Positions 56,020 to 64,000 of a DNA stretch of 64,000 bases are shown piece by piece. The stretch lies in contig NZ_PPPD01000001.1 of assembly GCF_002901445.1 (NCBI RefSeq), positions 248,001 through 312,000 on the forward strand, read 5' to 3'. Position numbers and translations under genes: made by a program. The notes under the pieces are model-generated. The model ran no database searches, was not told the DNA's origin, and worked only from the letters and a program-made list of their open reading frames with translations. Source of the DNA: Deinococcus koreensis. Its GTDB lineage: Bacteria > Deinococcota > Deinococci > Deinococcales > Deinococcaceae. Positions within the stretch are counted from its first letter, which is position 1; every line of letters starts with the position of its first letter.

Positions 56020-56364
56020 ATGAACCGATTCGATGCGTTGGTCGTGAGGGCCATCGGCCGCTATCAGCGATCCCTGTCGCCTCACAAGGGATTTCGCTGC
56101 GCGCACGCCGCGCTTCACGGCGGCCCGAGCTGCTCGGCGCAGGTGGCGCGGATCGTCCGGCAGCAGGGGCTGGTCGGGGGGCGCCGGGCGGTGGCCGACC
56201 AGTTCCGGGCCTGCCGCGCCGCCCACCGCACGCTGTGGGAGCAGGCGCGGTTCGCCGCACCGGGAGGGGGCTCGCCCCTGGCGTTCGGGTCGGCCCCAGG
56301 CGGCCCGCGGGTGCGGGGCGTGTGCTGTTGCGGGCCGCTGCCCATCCCCTTCCGCTGCGGCTGA
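56020..56364 (+). CDS. YidD-like membrane protein insertion efficiency factor
   Basis: 114 residues. AIGRYQRSLSPHKGFRCAHAALH with GPSCSAQVARIV matches the YidD pattern of cysteines near FYQR...SP. The C-terminal half is shorter on conservation and ends in CCCGPLPIPFRCG. YidD assists inner membrane insertion and is often next to yidC or rpmH, which is not the case here. TAGGCT lies 5 bases before ATG 56020. Confidence 0.7.
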   Translation: MNRFDALVVRAIGRYQRSLSPHKGFRCAHAALHGGPSCSAQVARIVRQQGLVGGRRAVADQFRACRAAHRTLWEQARFAAPGGGSPLAFGSAPGGPRVRGVCCCGPLPIPFRCG

Positions 56365-56441
56365 GCGCCCTGCCCGGCAGGACTGCCCCCCTCATCCGAA
56401 GGGATCATGACGGGGCGCGGATTGCCCGGTATGCTCACAGC

Positions 56442-57575
56442 GTGCGTTTTCTTGTCATCGTGGCGGTGCTGCTGGCCGGGCTGGTCGCTGTCCTCTCTCC
56501 GGCCGTTCCCTTCCTAAGCCGCTACGGCGCCCTTCCCCGCACCCCGGATCGCCCGGTGACCGTGCTGCTGGCCGGCGTGACCCCCGAATACGACGAGAAC
56601 GCGCCCGTCTGGCCCTATCCGGCCAAGCCCGAGGCCTTCAACTACATCACCGACACCATCGTGCTGGCGCAGATCCAGCCGGACGGCCGCGCCAACCTGA
56701 TGAGCATCCCGCGCGACACCTGGCTGAACATTCCGGGCTGGGGCTGGGGCAAGATCAACGGCGCGAACCGCCACGGCGGCCCCGACATGCTGGTCTCGGC
56801 CGTGCAGAGCCTGACCGGCGTGAAGGTGGACGCCTACGCGCTGCTCTCGTTGTACGCCGTGCGCGCCCTGACCGACGCGGCCGGCGGCGTGACCCTGACC
56901 GTGCCCCAGCGCCTGAAGTACGACGACAACGCTGGCAAGCTGCACATCGACCTGCAGCCGGGCCGCCAGCACCTGGACGGCGTGCGGGCCGAGGGCTTCC
57001 TGCGCTTTCGCAAGGACAACCTGGGCGATATCGGGCGCGTGGCCCGCCAGCAGCTCTTCCTGGGCGCCCTGATCGGGCAGGTCAGGAATCCGCTGAATGT
57101 CTGGAGACTGCCCATGATGGTCAGCGCGGTCGACCGCAACATGAAGTCGAACCTCGGCCGCGACACGGTGGGCGCCATGCTGGGCGCGGCGCTGCGCGGC
57201 CCGAAGCTCACCATGCACACGGTGCCCGGCACCTTCGGGGGTGGCGGCACCTGGGTGCCGGATCGGGCGGCCCTAGGCGCCCTGGTGGCGAAGGACTTCC
57301 GCGATCCCAACGATCCCCACAGCCTGCGCGTGGCCGTCGTGAACCTGGACGCCCCGGACGGCAGCGCTCGGCGCCTGCAGACCCGCCTGAGCGCCCTGGG
57401 CTACCGCAGCGTGACCATCGCCAGCGAGCCGCGCGGCCCGGCCCCCACCACGGTCTCGGGCTCGCTGGCCGGGCGGGTGCGGCAGGACGTGGGCCATGGT
57501 CAGGTCAGCGCGGCGCCGGGGATTCCGGGCGCCGACGTGACGATCCGGCTGGGCTCGGACACGCCGGCCAACTGA
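56442..57575 (+). CDS. LytR-CpsA-Psr (LCP) family protein
   Basis: 377 residues from GTG 56442. A membrane anchor (about 3-22) precedes the LCP domain. Seen: TDTIVLAQIQPDG, LMSIPRDTWLNIPG with the conserved Arg, GKINGANRHGG, and FLRFRKDNLGDIGRVARQQLFL. LCP proteins transfer polymers from lipid carriers to the cell wall. The C-terminal part is a LytR_C-like tail. TATGCT ends 6 bases before the GTG (leaderless). Confidence 0.93.
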   Translation: MRFLVIVAVLLAGLVAVLSPAVPFLSRYGALPRTPDRPVTVLLAGVTPEYDENAPVWPYPAKPEAFNYITDTIVLAQIQPDGRANLMSIPRDTWLNIPGWGWGKINGANRHGGPDMLVSAVQSLTGVKVDAYALLSLYAVRALTDAAGGVTLTVPQRLKYDDNAGKLHIDLQPGRQHLDGVRAEGFLRFRKDNLGDIGRVARQQLFLGALIGQVRNPLNVWRLPMMVSAVDRNMKSNLGRDTVGAMLGAALRGPKLTMHTVPGTFGGGGTWVPDRAALGALVAKDFRDPNDPHSLRVAVVNLDAPDGSARRLQTRLSALGYRSVTIASEPRGPAPTTVSGSLAGRVRQDVGHGQVSAAPGIPGADVTIRLGSDTPAN

Positions 57576-57626
57576 GCAAGGCCCCGGACTCCAGCGGCTC
57601 GCCCGGGCCGCCCGACCCCGTCTGGT

Positions 57627-57640
57627 CTGAATCGATTCAG
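57627..57640. promoter_or_regulatory. LacI-type operator upstream of the alpha-glucosidase gene
   Basis: CTGAATCGATTCAG is a perfect 14-bp palindrome with a central CG, as in LacI/GalR operators. It overlaps the -35 region of the promoter whose -10 is TAGGCT (57659-57664), 6 bases before the ATG. A sugar-responsive repressor is implied; none is encoded in the window. Confidence 0.6.
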
Positions 57641-57670
57641 TTCCGGCCCCATTCCTGCTAGGCTGCCGCC

Positions 57671-59293
<1,623 letters not shown>

Positions 59294-59358
59294 GCCCAAG
59301 CACAGAGGCGCAGGGTCGACCGGTGCCTGCGTCCCGACTGCCGGGAAACGGAAGCCGC

Positions 59359-60111
59359 TCAGTACGGGAGGCCGGTCAGGCGCAGGAGTTCCTTCCTGGC
59401 CTGGAGGGCACTCTCTGGGCGGTCGCCCGGGTCGGGGCGGGTGAGGGCGAGGTGCAGGGTGGACAGGGGATCGGTGCTGCCGCCCAGCGTCTCGCCGGGT
59501 TCGGGCAGGGCGCCGTAGATGCCCCAGCCCAGCAGGACGCCCACGCCGTAGAGGTCGCTGGCGGGGCCCAGCGGGTCACCGCGCGCCGCTTCGGGGCTCT
59601 GGAAGGCGGCGGTGCCGAAGCGGGTGGGGGCGTCGAAGGTCTCCTGGGCCGGGCCGGACAGGTCGAAATCCACCAGTTTGGCGCTGCCGTCGCTCTCCAC
59701 GATGATGTTCTCGGGTTTGATGTCGCGGTGCACCAGCCCCTGCCCGTGCATGTAGCCCAGCGCGTCGAGCAGGTGGGCCATGGTGAGCAGGAAGGCGCGG
59801 CGGTCGTGGTGCGCGGCGGGGCGCTGGGCGTAGCGCTGGAAGAGCACCTCGCCGCGGGCCAGGGTGGCGATCAGGGCGGGCTGGTCGTTCACCTGGGCGC
59901 GGCCCAGCATCCGGCCCAGTCGGGGGTGGTGCAGGTTGTTGGCGTGCTCGTATTCGCGGTCGGCGAAACTGGACAGGTGGGGTGGAAAAATTTTCACGGC
60001 GCAGGGCTGACCCTCACGGGTCACGGCGAAATACACGAGGCTGTGAGAACCGCGTCCGACCGGACGAACCAGCCGGATCCCGTCTCCCACCACCTGTCCT
60101 GCGAGCGGCAC
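59359..60111 (-). CDS. Ser/Thr protein kinase with DFD in place of DFG
   Basis: 250 residues from GTG 60111, with TAGGTT 6 bases before (leaderless). Kinase features: [12 protein letters not shown] glycine loop, Lys40 (AVKIF), HRDIKPEN (128-135) and DFD (148-150) where DFG is usual, then a short activation segment with [10 protein letters not shown]. It is a bare catalytic domain without a membrane or PASTA region. The HRD, Lys and Asp are intact, so it may be active. It is convergent with the alpha-glucosidase. Confidence 0.92.
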   Translation of the reverse strand: MPLAGQVVGDGIRLVRPVGRGSHSLVYFAVTREGQPCAVKIFPPHLSSFADREYEHANNLHHPRLGRMLGRAQVNDQPALIATLARGEVLFQRYAQRPAAHHDRRAFLLTMAHLLDALGYMHGQGLVHRDIKPENIIVESDGSAKLVDFDLSGPAQETFDAPTRFGTAAFQSPEAARGDPLGPASDLYGVGVLLGWGIYGALPEPGETLGGSTDPLSTLHLALTRPDPGDRPESALQARKELLRLTGLPY

Positions 60112-60251
60112 TCCCCCAACCTATCCCACCAGCGGCGATCCCGGCTAGCTCATCTGCTGCAAATGAACCTCAACATACAGTTGGCGATGGGGGGCCCTGG
60201 CCCCTCCTCCCCCGCTCTGAACCGGGTGCAAGGGGCCACTACACTGGTTCC

Positions 60252-61109
60252 ATGACAGGCACGGAGAGGGCGGGATTTGGCCTGGTGCTGGGTGGCGGGG
60301 GGGCGCGCGGGCTGGCCCATATCGGGGTCTGGAAGGTGCTGGAAGACGCCCATCTGCGCCCGGGCGTGGTGGCGGGCACCAGCATGGGCGCCCTGATCGG
60401 CGCCTTCATTGCGGCCGGCTACCGGGGCGACGACCTCGAACGGCTCGCCGCGCAGGTGTCGTGGCGGCGGCTGCTGGACTGGCGGCCGGGCGGCAGCCTG
60501 CTGCGGGTGTCGGCACTGGAGGCCTGGCTCGCCCAGCACCTGCCGCCCACCTTCGAGGAACTGCCCATTCCCCTGGCAGTCACGGCCACCGACATGCTGA
60601 CCGGCCGGGCGGTCTACCTCTCGCGCGGCGACCTGTATACGGCCCTGCGCGCCACCACCGCCTATCCGGGCGCCCTGGAGCCGGTGCCCCTGCGCGACAT
60701 GCTGCTGGCCGACGGCGGCATCCTCAACCAGCTGCCGGTGGACGCCGCGCTGTTCCTGGGCGCCAAGCGGGTGGTCGCGGTGGATGTCACGGCGCCCGGC
60801 GCCCTGGAACTGCACGAGCGCCGGGTGCTGCTGTGGCGGCGGGGCACCAGCCTGGGGCCGGTGCAGGCCCTGCGCCGCGCGGTGGAGGTCATGCAGGCCC
60901 AGCTCACCGACGCCCGCCTGAGCCTCTACCGGCCCGACGTGCTGCTGCGCCCGGTGCTGGGCGACCTCGACCTGATGAGTTTCCACCGCCGGGCTCAGGC
61001 CGTGCAGGCGGGCATCGACGCCACCCTGAGCGAACTGCCCCAGCTGCGGGCGCTGGGCCTGATGGGCGTGGAGCCCCCGGCCCTGAGCCCCGGCACGCCG
61101 TCCGGCTGA
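60252..61109 (+). CDS. Patatin-like phospholipase
   Basis: 285 residues. The patatin hydrolase fold is clear: GGGGARG oxyanion loop (14-20), Ser44 in GTSMG, and Asp154 in ADGGILN as the catalytic dyad partner. It is likely an acyl hydrolase on membrane lipids, like RssA/YchK. There is no signal peptide. TACACT lies 6 bases before the ATG (leaderless). It is divergent from the kinase gene. Confidence 0.95.
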   Translation: MTGTERAGFGLVLGGGGARGLAHIGVWKVLEDAHLRPGVVAGTSMGALIGAFIAAGYRGDDLERLAAQVSWRRLLDWRPGGSLLRVSALEAWLAQHLPPTFEELPIPLAVTATDMLTGRAVYLSRGDLYTALRATTAYPGALEPVPLRDMLLADGGILNQLPVDAALFLGAKRVVAVDVTAPGALELHERRVLLWRRGTSLGPVQALRRAVEVMQAQLTDARLSLYRPDVLLRPVLGDLDLMSFHRRAQAVQAGIDATLSELPQLRALGLMGVEPPALSPGTPSG

Positions 61110-61239
61110 GCGCCCCAGGGGGCCAGGGCCACCGCGGGCGCCGACCTCCCCCGCCGGGCGCGCCGCGCCGTTCTGACCCCCATCATGCCCATCCCAGCGA
61201 TCAATGGCGAATGGCACGATCCGCTATCCTGCGCGTTGC

Positions 61240-62019
61240 ATGACGAGACTCAACAAGCCCGCTCCCACGACCTTGCAGAAACTCTGGAAGGAACTCCTTG
61301 AACCCATAGTGTTCGCGGTCGTGATCACCCAGTTCGTCGCGACACTGGTCGGCGTGGACGGCGTGAGTATGATGCCCAACCTGCGAGACCGCGAGCGCGT
61401 GTTCGTGCCCAAATACGAGACCTGGCTGCACAAGGCCGGGGTGGGTGAATTCAGCCGGGGCGACATCCTGATCTTCAAGCCCCCGCGTGAGGCCTCCGCC
61501 AAGATCGCCAACCTGAACAAGAGTGCGCTGGGCCTGTACACCTACCGGCCCTTCCTGATCAAGCGGCTGATCGGGCTGCCGGGCGACCGGATCCGGATCG
61601 AGGCCGGCGAGGTCTTCGTCAACGGAGTGAAGCTCGATTCCTCGTGGACGACCGATTTCTGGCGCGAGCAGGGCTGCTGGGACTCGCAGAGCCCGCTGGC
61701 AACCCAGGCCACCTCCAACCAGGCCGGCGTGATGCCCGACCAGGCCGAGATCACCGTGCCGCCGGGCAGGTATTTCGTGATGGGCGACAACCGCACCCAG
61801 AGCGGGTCGGAGGACTCACGGCTGTTCGGGCCGGTGGCGCGCCGCGACGTGGCGGGCCGGGCCGCTGCCGTGGTGTGGCCGATCATGCGCAAGACCAACG
61901 CCAAGTACGACTGCGCCGCCGACCGCGTGGCCGAGCTGAGCGGCCCCAACGTCCTGAACTGGCGGACACTCGGCCGCCCCGAGGGCTTCCAGACCCTGAA
62001 AACGGCGCTGAACAGGTAG
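61240..62019 (+). CDS. lepB: Signal peptidase I
   Basis: 259 residues. One N-terminal membrane helix (about 21-38), catalytic Ser43 (GVSMMPNL), and Lys108 in [13 protein letters not shown]. Box D/E elements are [23 protein letters not shown]. It cleaves signal peptides on the outer face of the inner membrane. Residues 131-160 hold an insertion with two cysteines or so. TATCCT lies 9 bases before the ATG. A terminator follows. Confidence 0.96.
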   Translation: MTRLNKPAPTTLQKLWKELLEPIVFAVVITQFVATLVGVDGVSMMPNLRDRERVFVPKYETWLHKAGVGEFSRGDILIFKPPREASAKIANLNKSALGLYTYRPFLIKRLIGLPGDRIRIEAGEVFVNGVKLDSSWTTDFWREQGCWDSQSPLATQATSNQAGVMPDQAEITVPPGRYFVMGDNRTQSGSEDSRLFGPVARRDVAGRAAAVVWPIMRKTNAKYDCAADRVAELSGPNVLNWRTLGRPEGFQTLKTALNR

Positions 62020-62033
62020 GCGGGAATGAAGTC

Positions 62034-62063
62034 AGGCGGCGCCTCATTCACGGGGCGCCGCCT
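62034..62063 (+). terminator. lepB terminator
   Basis: A perfect 10-bp stem (AGGCGGCGCC / GGCGCCGCCT) with a 10-base loop, followed by GCTCTGTTGCTT, 14 bases after the lepB stop. The following 62064-62345 holds no supported gene. Confidence 0.75.
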
Positions 62064-62345
62064 GCTCTGTTGCTTGGGAACCGTGAATTCGTCGTTCAGG
62101 CCCGGCCAGTGGAGGGGCCGGAGCGAAAGGGGGACGCCCGTGGGCCAGACTGCCGCTCCACTCACCGTGGAACTTCAGATCGCCCCACTCCGGATCAGAG
62201 CGACGTGGCCTGATACCGATCTCGAAGATGCCCGGTATGAAACGGACATCTTCCGAGCGGGGCGAGGGCGACCCCCGATGGGTTCCGGGAAGTGGAAGTA
62301 CACCTGGCGCGCTCCCAGGCGTGACGGATATGAACAGAAGCCGTC

Positions 62346-62672
62346 TCAGTCCTGGTCGTCCTCATCCTCGCTGCCGCCCAGCACGGTGATCTCGGTGTGC
62401 TCACTGGCGACCCGGTACGGCCCCTCGCGGGCGATGTAATCGGCGGCCATCCTCAGGGTTTCCTCGACCCAGCCGTAATCGTTGCTGAGGGTGGCGACCC
62501 CGATGACCTCCCAGTCATGGGCGTCCAGGCCGTCCAGGCGGGCCACGGTCAGGGGGTAGCGGGCTTTCAGACGCTCGACCACCGGCCGCACCAGCGCACG
62601 TTTCTCCTTCAGGTTGCTGACCCACGGCATCTCCAGCCGCACGGTCAGGATTCCCACATAGCCCAGAGCCAC
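62346..62672 (-). CDS. DUF503 (YlxP-like) protein
   Basis: 108 residues from GTG 62672. It fits DUF503: [20 protein letters not shown] and [20 protein letters not shown]. YlxP-type proteins lie near ribosome-maturation genes in other bacteria and their role is not settled. An acidic tail ([10 protein letters not shown]) ends the protein. It starts 2 bases after the HMA-like gene stop, so both are cotranscribed. Confidence 0.88.
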   Translation of the reverse strand: MALGYVGILTVRLEMPWVSNLKEKRALVRPVVERLKARYPLTVARLDGLDAHDWEVIGVATLSNDYGWVEETLRMAADYIAREGPYRVASEHTEITVLGGSEDEDDQD

Positions 62673-62674
62673 GC

Positions 62675-62890
62675 CTAGAGCATTCCGGCCAGGAAGCCCT
62701 GGGCCCGGACGGCCCGCACGAGATCCATCACGGTAAGCTGGGTGGCGTCGTAGTAGACCTCGATCTGGCCGTCGTCGGGAATAGCGCGCTGAACACCGTC
62801 GAGGCTGGTCAGGACGGCCGCGACCCTGGGGCCAGCCTCCCTGGTCATGCCGCGCACGCCCAGCAGCACGCGGGTGGCGGAACTCGTCAT
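62675..62890 (-). CDS. HMA-fold small protein lacking the metal-binding cysteines
   Basis: 71 residues from ATG 62890, which lies 7 bases after a CATAAT box; ATG 62899 would overlap that box. The order of elements matches a heavy-metal-associated domain: VLLGVRGMT at the start, [14 protein letters not shown] strand-helix and [12 protein letters not shown] at the end. Where copper chaperones have GMTCXXC, this reads GMTREAG, so it should not bind copper in the usual way. Confidence 0.7.
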   Translation of the reverse strand: MTSSATRVLLGVRGMTREAGPRVAAVLTSLDGVQRAIPDDGQIEVYYDATQLTVMDLVRAVRAQGFLAGML

Positions 62891-62964
62891 GCCGCCCATT
62901 ATGGCGGGCTCCCCGGAGGATGCAAGCCGGGCAGCGTCCCAGAGCCGGGTCTCTTCTTCACGCT

Positions 62965-63462
62965 TTACCCCTTATCCGGCAGCTCTCCCAGGCGGCTGCC
63001 GGGGGCGGTCTGGGTGCGGCTGCCCAGGTGGCACACCCCGTAGGCCCCCAGCACCCGGGTGCCCTCAGCCTGGGCGACGGCGTGCAGCGCCGGGCTCACG
63101 GGAAAATGCACCTCGTAGACGGCCGTGTCGTAGGCGCTCTTGATCACCGCCTGGAACAGACCCTCCGGCGTGCCGGCCGGGGCGTCCGGGGTCTGGCTGA
63201 GCGTGCGGATCAGCACCGTGGGACGGTCGCCCTGCCAGACCGCCTGGGCCAGCACGAAGCCCTGCAGCGTTCCCCCCTGGTCGGCCACGAAGGAGTGTTC
63301 GCTGCGCTCGTAGAACTTCAGGGCGGCCGGGCTGGTGTGCAGCCGGCCCTCCCGCTCGCGCTCCGGAAGGGTGTCGTAGGCCGGGTCGGCGGCGCGCTGG
63401 AGGCGCAGATCCAGGGCCTGCAGGGCGGCGTAGTCGGCTTCGCCGAAGGTGCGGTAACGCAT
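62965..63462 (-). CDS. DUF1999 (GNAT-like) protein
   Basis: 165 residues. It fits the DUF1999 family known from Deinococcus-Thermus: [19 protein letters not shown], then [18 protein letters not shown] and [20 protein letters not shown], a GNAT-like core with a variant acetyl-CoA loop. The C-terminus has [11 protein letters not shown]. The enzyme activity is unproven. TAGCCT lies 6 bases before the ATG (leaderless). Confidence 0.88.
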   Translation of the reverse strand: MRYRTFGEADYAALQALDLRLQRAADPAYDTLPEREREGRLHTSPAALKFYERSEHSFVADQGGTLQGFVLAQAVWQGDRPTVLIRTLSQTPDAPAGTPEGLFQAVIKSAYDTAVYEVHFPVSPALHAVAQAEGTRVLGAYGVCHLGSRTQTAPGSRLGELPDKG

Positions 63463-63595
63463 GGGCGAAGGCTAGCAGGACGGACGCAGGCACCGGGCTC
63501 CCCACCCTGATCACGCCTCCCTGGTGGGCCGAGCTTCCATGTGGCGATCTCCGGTGCGCCGTGCTGAAGTGCCATGATCTCGTGGCCCTCCGCTC

Positions 63596-63700
63596 GCCCG
63601 GTCGCGATTGGCCCGGTCGCGTATGGCCCGGTCTCGTCTGAGCCAATGTCGTGTGGGCCGGTCTCGCCGGGGTCGGTCTCGTTTGGGCCGGCCTGATCCG
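63596..63700. repeat. 15-bp minisatellite, seven units
   Basis: Units of 15 bases begin at 63596, 63611, 63626, 63641, 63656, 63671 and 63686 (e.g. GCCCGGTCGCGATTG, GCCCGGTCTCGTCTG, GGTCGGTCTCGTTTG). The reverse strand would read pentapeptide repeats, but no real start or family supports a gene. Confidence 0.8.
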
Positions 63701-63819
63701 GCACGCTCGCCCGGCAGCCGGACGCGGTCTTGAGCCCCGGCCCGGTCACGATCCTGAAAGGCGAGAGATGTCACCCTCTGGGTGAACCGGTCTCGCAGAC
63801 TGGTGTCTTTATCCTTATG

Positions 63820-63840
63820 ATGAACTTATACCGGGTTCAT
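63820..63840. promoter_or_regulatory. Inverted repeat upstream of the last gene
   Basis: ATGAAC (63820-63825) and GTTCAT (63835-63840) with a 9-base spacer; TATGAT at 63816-63821 could be a -10. It lies 120 bases before the gene at 63962 and could be its operator. Confidence 0.4.
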
Positions 63841-63961
63841 TTTCGTACCAGGTTCAATCCGTTCCGAACCTCACCCCTGTTCCGTCCCCGAGCGTCTGCT
63901 CACCCTGCTGCCCCCTGCCGTTCTGACCGGCCGCGCCGCCGGCCGCCCCAAGAGGAGAGCC

Positions 63962-64000
63962 ATGACTCAGCCGCCCCTTCCCCGACCCTGGCTCCAGCAC
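63962..64000 (+). CDS. Start of a gene cut by the window end, perhaps an acyl-CoA ligase
   Basis: ATG 63962 follows AAGAGGAGAG and reads MTQPPLPRPWLQH to the edge. The RPWL start resembles long-chain acyl-CoA ligases of Deinococcus-Thermus, but 13 residues cannot prove it. Confidence 0.4.
   Translation, partial: MTQPPLPRPWLQH

Noticed and set aside
63318..63774. Minus-strand frames translating the 15-bp minisatellite into pentapeptide repeats
   Set aside because: They run into the DUF1999 gene in another frame and lack a promoter or ribosome site; repeats of 15 bases always give open pentapeptide frames when stop-free.

Overview
The window is GC-rich (about 70%) bacterial chromosome that reads as a Deinococcus species. 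Evidence: high GC with intact antisense shadow frames, a valine T-box in front of valS, families common in Deinococcus-Thermus (DUF1999, DUF4388, DUF503), a System-I cytochrome c maturation cluster, and a very large share of genes whose start codon lies 5-9 bases downstream of a TANNNT box with no Shine-Dalgarno. That last layout is typical of leaderless transcription, which is abundant in Deinococcus. No rRNA, tRNA, prophage, insertion sequence or CRISPR array was recognised. It is an ordinary chromosomal region, not an island.

Layout. 1-7.2 kb: a partial TetR-like regulator with two tandem HTH domains; a PadR/permease-prefix pair; a divergent redoxin / amino-acid-binding protein; a two-gene SMR transporter; an amino-acid ABC permease; a pair of poorly known genes (one DUF5946). 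7.2-16 kb: gene remnants around an inverted repeat, azlCD, a PASTA protein with a degenerate kinase domain, a cysteine desulfurase with an HD-domain protein, a NIF3-like protein with a P-loop kinase, a second TetR gene and a lipoprotein. 16-24.6 kb: T-box, Nudix and valS; an unknown gene; a DUF4388 protein; ADP-ribosylglycohydrolase with a nucleotidyltransferase; rpmE; thymidine kinase. 24.9-30.3 kb: a GGDEF protein, a response regulator, a class A penicillin-binding protein, a thioredoxin-like exported protein and a stand-alone Clp N-domain protein. 30.3-39.8 kb: ccdA, ccmA, ccmB, an inverted lipoprotein gene, then ccmC to ccmH, a CcmI-like/cytochrome c fusion and a Rieske protein. 39.8-52 kb: an LGFP-repeat protein, acyl-CoA dehydrogenase, a GGDEF/EAL protein, a FAH-family hydrolase, a Crp/Fnr regulator, a LolD-like ATPase, an old yellow enzyme and an ABC-2 exporter operon. 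52.4-64 kb: clpS-clpA, a DUF5666 lipoprotein, YidD-like, LCP-family, alpha-glucosidase, Ser/Thr kinase, patatin, signal peptidase I, DUF503 with an HMA-like protein, DUF1999, and the start of one more gene.

How parts work together. The ccm cluster covers thiol reduction (CcdA, CcmG, CcmH), heme export and holding (CcmABCDE) and ligation (CcmF), and it ends with two redox proteins, one of them a cytochrome c domain fused to a TPR chaperone-like module. The T-box should couple Nudix and valS expression to uncharged tRNA-Val. ClpS and ClpA form an adaptor/unfoldase pair, and a separate Clp N-domain protein lies 22 kb away.

Recurring non-coding structure: leaderless promoters (about 20 candidates, decisive for several start codons), 14-17 bp tandem repeats at or next to gene ends (near 10.4, 13.4, 33.3, 44.9 and 63.6 kb), and long perfect or near-perfect hairpins between genes.
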